Below, in pieces: positions 7,531-13,886 of a DNA stretch of 24,472 nt (the first letter of the stretch is position 1; every line of letters begins with the position of its first letter). Location: positions 1 through 24,472 of the forward strand of contig JAEXVC010000129.1 of NCBI GenBank assembly GCA_023406715.1, read 5' to 3'. The position numbers and the translations under genes are program-made. The notes beneath the pieces are model-generated. The model searched no databases. It had not been told where the DNA came from and worked only from the letters and a program-made list of their open reading frames with translations. This stretch comes from Bacteroidota bacterium (lineage in GTDB: Bacteria; Bacteroidota; Bacteroidia; Bacteroidales; Tenuifilaceae).

Positions 7531-9177
7531 TTATCCAACCATTAATTTGATATCTTCATCAACTGTGGTAATTCCACCAATTCCGAAATTCTCAACCAAT
7601 ACTTTTGCAACATTTGGCGATAGGAATGCTGGCAATGTTGGGCCGAGGTGGATATTTTTCACTCCTAGGTGAAGAAGTGCAAGAAGAACTATCACGGCCT
7701 TTTGCTCGTACCAGGCAATATTGTAAGCAATTGGTAACTCGTTGATATCGTTTAGTTGGAACACCTCTTTTAACTTGAGGGCGATAACTGCCAATGAGTA
7801 AGAGTCGTTACACTGACCAGCATCAAGCACACGTGGAATTCCACCTATATCGCCTAAAGGAAGTTTGTTATAGCGGTACTTAGCGCAACCAGCGGTTAAA
7901 ATAACGGTATCCTTTGGAAGTTTCTGAGCAAATTGGGTGTAGTAATCGCGATCCTTCATTCTACCGTCGCAACCAGCCATTACAATGAACTTTCGGATAG
8001 CGCCACTCTTAACTGCATCAACAACTTTATCGGCTAAAGCAAATACCTGTGCGTGTGCAAATCCACCAATAATCTCGCCGGTTTCAATCTCGGTTGGAGC
8101 CTTGCAGGTTTTTGCTAAAGCAATAATCTCCGAAAAATCTTTTTGTTTACCAGGCTCACGGTCTGCAATGTGTTTGCTTCCTGGGTAACCAGCAGCGCCT
8201 GTGGTGAATACTCTATCTTTATATGTTGCTGTGTTTGATGGAGGAACAATACAGTTTGTGGTGAATAGGATTGGACCGTTGAAGGTTTCGAAATCTTCTT
8301 TCTGGTGCCACCAGCTGCTACCGTAGTTTCCAACAAAATGTTTGTACTTTTTGAAAGCAGGGTAGTAGTTTGCAGGAAGCATCTCGCTGTGGGTGTAAAC
8401 ATCAACTCCAGTTCCGTCGGTTTGAGCAAGTAGCTCTTCCATATCCTTTAGGTCGTGACCGCTGATAAGGATACCCGGCTTATTGCTTACTCCAATGTTT
8501 ACTTTAGTTATTTCAGGATTGCCGTAGCTGCTAGTGTTTGCTTTGTCGAGTAATGCCATTGCATTAACGCCTAGTTTGCCAGTTTCAAGGGTTAAGCCAA
8601 CCAATGCATCAACTGATAAGTCTTTTGTGATTTCAGCAAGCGCCTTCTGCATAAATGCATAGTTTGCTACATCTTCGTGACCTAAGTTATATGCGTGCTC
8701 AACGTAAGCTGCCATACCTTTTACACCGTAGGTGATAAGTTGCTTAAGTGAGCGAATATCCTCGTTGGTTTCAGCAAGAACACCTACTGTCATCGATTTT
8801 GCCTCGTAGGTTTCTGGCTTGCCAGTCCATGTAGTCCCTTCAAACGACGTGTCAACCTTTACGCCTTGCTTTGCGGCTTCTGATTTAAGCATTTCGCGAA
8901 GTTCTAAGCCCTTAGTTACACGGTTTTCGATAACCTTTTTGTCGAAGTTGGCGTTGGTAATTGTGGTGAACAAACTGTCGAATACAAACTTGTTCACGAT
9001 TGGGTTTTCGTACCCTTTTTGTTCGCGGAGCGCAACGCTGTATACGCTAACACCCTTCGTTACGAACATTAGTAGGTCCATCATATTTGCTAGGTCGTCG
9101 GATTTTCCGCACACACCCTTAATTGTACAACCTGTACCTTTTGCTGCCTCTTGGCATTGAAAACAGAACATGCTCAT
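7531..9177 (-). CDS. hcp: Hydroxylamine reductase / hybrid cluster protein (class I)
   Basis: Hcp carries a unique hybrid 4Fe-2S-2O cluster. It reduces NO to N2O and hydroxylamine to ammonia under anaerobic nitrosative stress, in the cytoplasm. The N terminus has Cys5, Cys8, Cys17 and Cys23, spaced C-x2-C-x8-C-x5-C as in class I (Desulfovibrio-type) enzymes with a 4Fe-4S proximal cluster. All eight hybrid-cluster ligands of the D. vulgaris enzyme are found at a constant shift of -3: His241, Glu265, Cys309, Cys403 (the persulfide position), Cys431, Cys456, Glu491 and Lys493. Length (548) is normal. It follows the 4Fe-4S protein gene on the same strand; that protein is the likely electron donor, since no Hcr-type reductase is present in the window. 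Confidence 0.98.
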   Translation of the reverse strand: MSMFCFQCQEAAKGTGCTIKGVCGKSDDLANMMDLLMFVTKGVSVYSVALREQKGYENPIVNKFVFDSLFTTITNANFDKKVIENRVTKGLELREMLKSEAAKQGVKVDTSFEGTTWTGKPETYEAKSMTVGVLAETNEDIRSLKQLITYGVKGMAAYVEHAYNLGHEDVANYAFMQKALAEITKDLSVDALVGLTLETGKLGVNAMALLDKANTSSYGNPEITKVNIGVSNKPGILISGHDLKDMEELLAQTDGTGVDVYTHSEMLPANYYPAFKKYKHFVGNYGSSWWHQKEDFETFNGPILFTTNCIVPPSNTATYKDRVFTTGAAGYPGSKHIADREPGKQKDFSEIIALAKTCKAPTEIETGEIIGGFAHAQVFALADKVVDAVKSGAIRKFIVMAGCDGRMKDRDYYTQFAQKLPKDTVILTAGCAKYRYNKLPLGDIGGIPRVLDAGQCNDSYSLAVIALKLKEVFQLNDINELPIAYNIAWYEQKAVIVLLALLHLGVKNIHLGPTLPAFLSPNVAKVLVENFGIGGITTVDEDIKLMVG

Positions 9178-9185
9178 GATTGAAA

Positions 9186-9285
9186 GTTATTAAGTGATTA
9201 GTTATTAAGTTGTTTGAAAATATGTTGTCAGTTATCAGTTTCTTTATTAACTCGTAACACATAACTGACAACGGATAACTGTTTA
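9186..9285. repeat. Intergenic repeat cluster between the 4Fe-4S gene and hcp
   Basis: Two direct copies of GTTATTAAGT (9186-9195, 9201-9210) have a 15-base period. A 12-base perfect inverted repeat, GTTGTCAGTTAT (9224-9235) and ATAACTGACAAC (9261-9272), is followed by a further GGATAACTG. The spacer is mostly this degenerate repeat material; no gene or clear promoter was seen in it. Confidence 0.6.
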
Positions 9286-10218
9286 TTACACCCACGTTGA
9301 TTCTAGAATATCGCCTTGAATTCCAACGGTCATCATCTTGATTGGCACTTTACGTTTTGCGCGTTCCATGGCCTTTTTTGGAAGTTGAAGTAAGCCACCT
9401 CAGCAGGGAACTTCCATTTTCATTATGGTTATAGTATCAACCTGTGCATCATCAATAAGCGAGGTGATTTTCTCGATGTACGATTCCTTGTTAGAGTCCA
9501 GTTTTGGACAAGCAATTGCTAAAGTTTTTCCTTTGAGGTAGTTGCTATGGAAATTTCCTAGCGAGAATGCTACGCAATCGGCTGCAAGTAGTAGGTTTGA
9601 ACCACGGAAATGACCCGATTGTGGGTTGATAAGGTGTAGCTGAACAGGCCAGTGAGTGAGTTCCGATTTGCTTGAAACCATTGCGTTATCCTGAGCCATT
9701 GCCATTCCACCACCAAAGCTGCGTGCTGCAGAACCAGGGCATCCTCCACCGTGATGATGTGCATGTTGCTGAACTTGCACTTGAGGTTGTTTTGGCTGAT
9801 TATCGCCGCATCCGCATGCGGAACCTTTTGAGTGATTGTGAACTTCCTGCATTACTTCGTCTAAATTAAAGTTAAGTTTATCTCTGTTGGCTAGTAACCA
9901 TTCTACACCCTGACGCAAATATTCTTTCTCGTTGTAATCCTTTAGGTGTTTAAGGTGAGCAACTACAGTGTTTTTGCCGTTTGCAACCATCTTGCTGATT
10001 GTTAGAGCCTCGTCGTAAGCCTCTGCCTCGCGATGCTCAATGGTTATTGCACCCTCGGGGCACTCTCCAATACATGCACCTAAACCATCGCACATAAGCT
10101 CACTAATTAAAACCGCTTTGTTGTCAATAAGTTGTAAAGCACCCTCGTGGCATCCGCTAACACATAGTCCGCATCCGTTGCATTTATCTCTGTCTATAGT
10201 AATAATGTCTCGTTTCAT
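9286..10218 (-). CDS. Hcp-associated 4Fe-4S binding protein with an in-frame TGA at a conserved Cys (candidate selenoprotein or truncated gene)
   Basis: Read with standard stops, the gene gives 272 residues (9400-10218). Passing the TGA at 9400-9402 gives 310. The N-terminal ferredoxin domain has one full cluster set (Cys13, 16, 19, 23) and a second, three-Cys set (Cys43, 49, 53 in CDGLGACIGECP). A His/Cys/Gly-rich linker (about 127-172, with HAHHH and GCPGSAARSF) leads to a C-terminal domain with THWPVQLHLINPQ, AADCVAF and ACPKLDS. In relatives as I know them this domain ends Met-Glu-Val-Pro-Cys-Cys-Gly or similar, followed by about 35 residues. Here the order is VPC, TGA, then GGLLQLPKKAMERAKRK, PIKMMTVGIQGDILESTWV and TAA. 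The frame is kept and the tail looks like the family's, so the TGA replaces the second Cys. Such proteins sit beside hcp in many anaerobes and probably feed it electrons. Alternatives are a nonsense mutation or a base error. Confidence 0.82.
9379..9416 (-). other. RNA hairpin enclosing the in-frame TGA
   Basis: On the minus strand TGGAAGTT (plus 9409-9416) and AACTTCCA (plus 9379-9386) form a perfect 8-bp stem with the TGA inside the 22-base loop. A competing weaker 7-bp stem (9392-9398 with 9368-9374, two G-U pairs) lies wholly downstream of the TGA. Neither is a canonical SECIS. Confidence 0.35.
9400..9402 (-). other. In-frame TGA in a Cys-Cys-Gly motif (possible Sec codon)
   Basis: The minus strand reads CCC TGC TGA GGT GGC, that is Pro-Cys-TGA-Gly-Gly. 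One base differs from either Cys codon (TGC or TGT). The codons after it stay in frame for 37 residues. TGA is also the apparent stop of the gene at 10518-11333, so general recoding of TGA is unlikely. No textbook bacterial SECIS hairpin with a G at the start of the apical loop was found just downstream. Confidence 0.6.
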
Positions 10219-10296
10219 ATTTTTAGTTTTTGTTTTTTACTCAGTTATAATTTCTCGAAAAACTTTTTGTTCATTTTCAATTTGTTTTTCTTGATA

Positions 10297-10304
10297 CAAA
10301 AGTA
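10297..10304 (-). promoter_or_regulatory. Predicted -7 element of the 4Fe-4S protein / hcp promoter
   Basis: The minus strand reads TACTTTTG, matching TAnnTTTG exactly, about 80 bases before the start codon. The expected -33 TTG is absent (the spot reads CATTCC), which fits a promoter that depends on the activator bound at 10326-10341. Confidence 0.6.
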
Positions 10305-10325
10305 TGGCACCCTACCTCCACGGAA

Positions 10326-10341
10326 TGTATCATATGTTACA
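10326..10341. promoter_or_regulatory. Crp/Fnr-family operator, probably for a HcpR-type NO-responsive activator
   Basis: TGTATCATATGTTACA is a 16-base palindrome with only one mismatched base pair (7 of 8 half-site pairs match). Its layout, TGTA-N-C-ATAT-G-N-TACA, fits the TGT...ACA sites of the Crp/Fnr superfamily, including HcpR, which controls hcp in anaerobes. Its centre is about 41 bases upstream of the start of transcription predicted from the TACTTTTG element at 10297-10304, the usual class II activator position. The regulator gene itself is not in the window. The rest of the 299-base divergent spacer (10219-10517) is AT-rich and I see no gene in it. Confidence 0.62.
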
Positions 10342-10517
10342 AACTCGAAAAATTTTCAAAAAATTTTATTTTTTCTTCGAAACTCAATATTTGAAGTTGT
10401 TTCTCTGGTATGTAAAAAAGTTGATTGGTGAAGTATTATAAAAAAAGATGTTATAAAAATATTTGGTAATCAAATAAATATCTAAATTTATAGTAGGACT
10501 TAAATACCCTTTGGCTT

Positions 10518-11333
10518 ATGAAAAGAACCACACAACTATGGATTTTTACAGCAGTTATAATGTTGTTTAATCTCATAATTTTTCTTACAAAAGTTGGTGG
10601 TGAACGCTTGTTGCTTTATGTGAGCGATTTACTTCCTGTGCTTTGTGCCATAGTGGCAATAGTTTTTTTGTATAGGGCTTACAAGCAGTTTAAAGAATTT
10701 GATTATGCAAAAACATCGTGGCTGTTAACCCTCATTGGTATTGTCCTTTTCTTTTTGGGAGAATCAATTTATGCAATACTAGAAATAGGTCTCGGAAGCG
10801 ATATGAATGAGAACTTCCCAAGTATTGCCGATTATGTGTGGTGTGCTGGTTACATCCCTCTTTTCGCTGGAATGGCGCTGATGTTTTATGGATACAAAAA
10901 AGGTGGTTTCCCTATGGGAAATACCAAAATGTATGGCTTCCTATCAGTTGTTATTGCAATAATAGCGTTTGCCGTAATTGTATTTCTGCTTATACCTATT
11001 ATTAAAGATGAAGAAACCGACCTACTATCTAAAGTATTCTACCTCTACTACCCAGTAGGTGATGTTCTTTTGGTTATACCAGCCTTAATATTAATGTATA
11101 TTACGAGTTTATTTGGTCGAAGCACAATTTCGATGCCTTGGCGACTGTTAGCCTTAGGTTATATTTGCTTCACTGTGGCCGATTTGCTTTATTCCTACTT
11201 AAGTTGGCAGGATTTATACGGAAGCGGTAACCCAATCGATTTGGCCTGGAATTTCGGGTACTTGTCTATTGCCCTTGCGGGATTATATCAAATGGAGTTG
11301 ATGAAATCGCTTAACGAAAGGGTTGACCTATGA
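10518..11333 (+). CDS. Multi-pass membrane protein of unknown function
   Basis: I do not recognise this 271-residue protein by name. It has about eight hydrophobic segments (near 8-25, 33-53, 67-88, 105-125, 139-161, 176-197, 207-227, 241-258), short loops and no visible soluble domain. Conserved-looking polar patches occur near or inside helices: LGESIYA (80-86), SIADYVWCAGY (102-112), YYPVGDVLL (177-185) and ADLLYSYL (221-228), with SGNPIDLAWNFGY at 236-248. These patches resemble the membrane sensor part of some histidine kinases and GGDEF proteins, here without an output domain; that is a weak similarity by eye. The stop overlaps the start of the next gene (ATGA), so the two are translated together. 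The gene diverges from the hcp promoter region across a 299-base spacer. Confidence 0.75.
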   Translation: MKRTTQLWIFTAVIMLFNLIIFLTKVGGERLLLYVSDLLPVLCAIVAIVFLYRAYKQFKEFDYAKTSWLLTLIGIVLFFLGESIYAILEIGLGSDMNENFPSIADYVWCAGYIPLFAGMALMFYGYKKGGFPMGNTKMYGFLSVVIAIIAFAVIVFLLIPIIKDEETDLLSKVFYLYYPVGDVLLVIPALILMYITSLFGRSTISMPWRLLALGYICFTVADLLYSYLSWQDLYGSGNPIDLAWNFGYLSIALAGLYQMELMKSLNERVDL

Positions 11334-11566
11334 CAACGTATAATAACACTTACGCCCAGCAAATATTTAGCGTGCTATCCCCTTTGGTTGGGGAGTTTAT
11401 GGCTAAGGGCATTTTAAAATCGCAAGTTCAAAGAATAGGAAAATCGGAGGAGACGATAACTAAGGAAGATTTAATTCATCTGGCCGATGGTATAAGTAAA
11501 GGACTTGTAGTTTTTGTTGGAACCGACGTGGCCCAAAAGGTCGCCGCCAAAATAAAATCATTTTAG
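11330..11566 (+). CDS. Small helical protein of unknown function, coupled to the membrane protein
   Basis: A 78-residue soluble protein with no signal or membrane segment. The likely layout is helical with a central charged turn: a first helix around QQIFSVLSPLVGEFMAKGI, then KSQVQRIGKSEETITKEDL, then a second helical part LADGISKGLVVFVGTDVAQ ending KVAAKIKSF. The order of a short helical domain, a TKEDL turn, and a GISKGL/VFVG segment looks like a real small domain and not a chance frame. The ATG overlaps the stop of the membrane gene by 4 bases, and a strong terminator follows 12 bases after its stop, so the pair is a complete two-gene unit. Function unknown; a soluble partner of the membrane protein is the simplest inference. 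Confidence 0.72.
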   Translation: MTTYNNTYAQQIFSVLSPLVGEFMAKGILKSQVQRIGKSEETITKEDLIHLADGISKGLVVFVGTDVAQKVAAKIKSF

Positions 11567-11578
11567 TATATCATAAAA

Positions 11579-11610
11579 CAAGCCCCGAGTTTTCCTCGGG
11601 GCTTGCTTTA
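11579..11610 (+). terminator. Strong terminator closing the two-gene membrane unit
   Basis: CAAGCCCCGAG (11579-11589) and CTCGGGGCTTG (11595-11605) form a perfect 11-bp stem with a 5-base loop, followed by CTTT. It lies 12 bases after the small protein gene. Confidence 0.85.
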
Positions 11611-11666
11611 ATAATACTACTATCATTTATAGTTCTAAATTGGATTTCATTTAAATAAAATGAGTT

Positions 11667-11767
11667 GTCAAGTTGAACGTAGCAAAACATCTAATAGAGA
11701 TCCTTCTCTTCGTTCAGGATGACAAAGCCCGATGTTGCATGTCATGCTGAGCGCAGTCGAAGCATCT
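11667..11767. repeat. Cluster of three copies of a mobile-type intergenic repeat
   Basis: The spacer before hutI (11567-11868) holds three related copies of a 26-27 base unit. One is at 11741-11767, reading GTCATGCTGAGCGC then AGTCGAAGCATCT. One is inverted at 11698-11723 (minus strand GTCATCCTGAACGAAG, then AGAAGGATCT). One is more decayed, in plus orientation, at 11667-11692. This unit type is familiar from intergenic spaces of Bacteroidota. A separate small palindrome AAATATCT-CC-AGATATTT follows at 11782-11799. No gene is seen in the spacer. Confidence 0.65.
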
Positions 11768-11868
11768 AAATAACATGTTCTTAAATATCTCCAGATATTT
11801 CTTTTAAGTTTTAACTTTTCACTTAAAACTTAATTATTTAACTTCGACCCCCAAATAAGATTACTACA

Positions 11869-13125
11869 ATGCAAATTCTCATACTTAACATAAAAAAGCT
11901 CGTTCAGGTCGAAAAAACGCCAGCCAAATGGGTTGCTGGTGCCGATATGTCGAAATTGAATAGCATTGATAATGCATTTTTATTGATACATAATGGAGTT
12001 ATCAAGGATTTCGGCACTATGGATAAAGCCCCAGAGTTATCGTCGCTTTTGGGCGATGTGCTTATTTATAATGCTCACGACAGAATGGTTTTCCCTTCGT
12101 TTTGCGATTCACACACGCATATTGTTTACGCAGGAAGTCGCGAAATAGAGTATACCGATAAAATAAAGGGATTATCGTACGAGGAGATTGCCAAACGTGG
12201 CGGTGGAATTCTGAACTCGGCTAAGCGTTTGGCGCAAGCATCGGAGGATGAACTTTACGAGCAGGCGCTTCAACGTATCAACGAGATTATTCATAAGGGA
12301 ACTGGAGCAGTTGAAATAAAGAGCGGCTACGGCCTTAACACCAAGAACGAATTGAAAATGTTAAGGGTAATTCGCCGTTTAAAGGAGACTACACCTATTA
12401 CTATTAAGGCTAACTTTTTAGGTGCTCACGCGGTACCTGCGGAGTATAAGGGAAAACAATCAGATTATGTTGATTTAATTATCAACGAGATGATTCCTCA
12501 GATTGCAGCCGAGGATTTAGCCGATTATATTGATGTTTTCTGCGATAAAGGATTCTTTACCGTTGAGGATACAGAGCGAATCCTTATGGCCGGTATAAAG
12601 TATGGACTACGTCCAAAAATTCACGCCAACGAACTAGATTACTCTGGAGGAATTCAGGTTGGAGTGAAGTATGGAGCATTATCGGTTGACCATTTAGAGT
12701 TTACTGGCGATGATGAGATTAATGCGCTCCTTGGTTCCGACACAATGCCAACGCTTTTGCCCGGTGCTGCATTCTTCTTAGGGATGATAGACCCACCTGT
12801 TCGCAAAATGATTCAGGCTGGCTTGCCTGTTGCTTTGGCTTCTGACTATAACCCTGGTTCATCACCTTCGGGCGATATGAAATTCATTATGTCGCTAGGA
12901 TGCATTAAGTTGAGAATGCTACCCGAGGAGGTTGTTAATGCAACAACTATAAATGGTGCTTATGCAATGGGTATTTCCGATACTCATGGTAGCATTTGCA
13001 ACGGCAAGGTGGCAAACGTATTTATCACGAAACCAATACCATCCATTGAGTTTATGCCTTACGCTTACACAACCGATTTGGTTGATGTGGTAATTTTGAA
13101 TGGCAAAATCATCAATGGTGATTAA
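11869..13125 (+). CDS. hutI: Imidazolonepropionase
   Basis: HutI opens the ring of imidazolone propionate to give N-formimino-L-glutamate, the third step of histidine breakdown, in the cytoplasm. The 418-residue protein is an amidohydrolase-fold enzyme of normal length (about 400-420). Metal and substrate residues are visible: His82 and His84 in DSHTHIVYAGSR, His187 in FLGAHAVP, His252 and Glu255 in KIHANELDYSGG, His275 in VDHLEF, and Asp326 in ALASDYNPGSSP. The loop KRGGGILNSAKRL and the segment GTGAVEIKSGYGL are typical of HutI. It is followed after 11 bases by the DUF4197 gene and then by ftcD, so the group is probably co-transcribed. The partners HutH and HutU are not in the window. Confidence 0.97.
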   Translation: MQILILNIKKLVQVEKTPAKWVAGADMSKLNSIDNAFLLIHNGVIKDFGTMDKAPELSSLLGDVLIYNAHDRMVFPSFCDSHTHIVYAGSREIEYTDKIKGLSYEEIAKRGGGILNSAKRLAQASEDELYEQALQRINEIIHKGTGAVEIKSGYGLNTKNELKMLRVIRRLKETTPITIKANFLGAHAVPAEYKGKQSDYVDLIINEMIPQIAAEDLADYIDVFCDKGFFTVEDTERILMAGIKYGLRPKIHANELDYSGGIQVGVKYGALSVDHLEFTGDDEINALLGSDTMPTLLPGAAFFLGMIDPPVRKMIQAGLPVALASDYNPGSSPSGDMKFIMSLGCIKLRMLPEEVVNATTINGAYAMGISDTHGSICNGKVANVFITKPIPSIEFMPYAYTTDLVDVVILNGKIINGD

Positions 13126-13136
13126 ATACTAAAACT

Positions 13137-13859
13137 ATGCGTACAGTTGTAATTGCATCGCTACTATTAATAATGGTATCATGCGCGGAAATCTCGATTC
13201 CAACATCTTTTCCAACTTCCATTCCTACAGGAAGTAAGCCTTTAACTACAGCCGAAATTACTGAGGGCTTAAAGGAAGCGCTTAAGGTTGGTGCAAAGAA
13301 CTCAACTGGATTAGCTTCTCAAACCGATGGGTTTTTCAAGAATCCACAGCTTTTTATTCCATTCCCTTCAGAAGCCGAGAAGGTAAAAAACACTTTGATT
13401 AAAGCGGGATTCACTAAGCAGGTTGATGAATTTACGTTGACATTGAATCGGGCTGCCGAAAAGGCCACCGAAAAAGCACTGCCAATTTTTGTCGATGCAA
13501 TTACCTCAATGACAATTTCCGATGCGTTGGGAATTCTTAAAGGTGAGGATAATGCTGCAACGGAGTATTTAAGAAGGACAACTTCGAGTCAACTTCAAAC
13601 AGCATTCAAACCAATTGCTCGCGATGCTATTAATAAGGTAAACCTAACATCGTACTGGGAGCCATTGGCAACTAACTATAATAGAATAACTATACTTACA
13701 GGAGGCAAGGCTGTAAATCCAAACCTTGAGGATTATGTTACCCAAAAAGCTATCGATGGATTATTCATACTTATTGCGAAGGAGGAAAAAAGCATCCGAG
13801 AAAATCCTGCAGCACGGGTAACCGATATCCTTAAGCGAGTGTTCGCAAATACTAAATAA
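13137..13859 (+). CDS. DUF4197 lipoprotein
   Basis: A 240-residue predicted lipoprotein: signal MRTVVIASLLLIMVSC with the acylated Cys at 16 (a somewhat loose lipobox, IMVSC). The rest matches the DUF4197 family as I know it, with a helical body that starts TTAEITEGLKEALKVGAKNS, includes FIPFPSEAEKVKNTL and ITSMTISDALGILKGEDN, and ends with a domain around LTSYWEPLATNYN and DYVTQKAIDGLFILIAKEEK. The family has no known activity. The gene lies 11 bases after hutI and 27 bases before ftcD, all on the same strand, which would place it in the same transcript. A direct role in histidine use is not implied by the sequence. An envelope role is likely because of the lipoprotein signal. Confidence 0.9.
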   Translation: MRTVVIASLLLIMVSCAEISIPTSFPTSIPTGSKPLTTAEITEGLKEALKVGAKNSTGLASQTDGFFKNPQLFIPFPSEAEKVKNTLIKAGFTKQVDEFTLTLNRAAEKATEKALPIFVDAITSMTISDALGILKGEDNAATEYLRRTTSSQLQTAFKPIARDAINKVNLTSYWEPLATNYNRITILTGGKAVNPNLEDYVTQKAIDGLFILIAKEEKSIRENPAARVTDILKRVFANTK

Positions 13860-13886
13860 CTTAATAACTAATTATCCTTTACTATA

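Noticed and set aside
8819..9160. 113-residue plus-strand frame inside hcp
   Set aside because: It is antisense to a fully conserved hcp and has a composition typical of a shadow frame.
9286..9402. General reassignment of TGA (for example to Trp or Gly) in this organism
   Set aside because: The membrane-protein gene at 10518-11333 ends naturally at TGA in an ATGA overlap, and Bacteroidota use the standard code. A codon-specific explanation is more likely.
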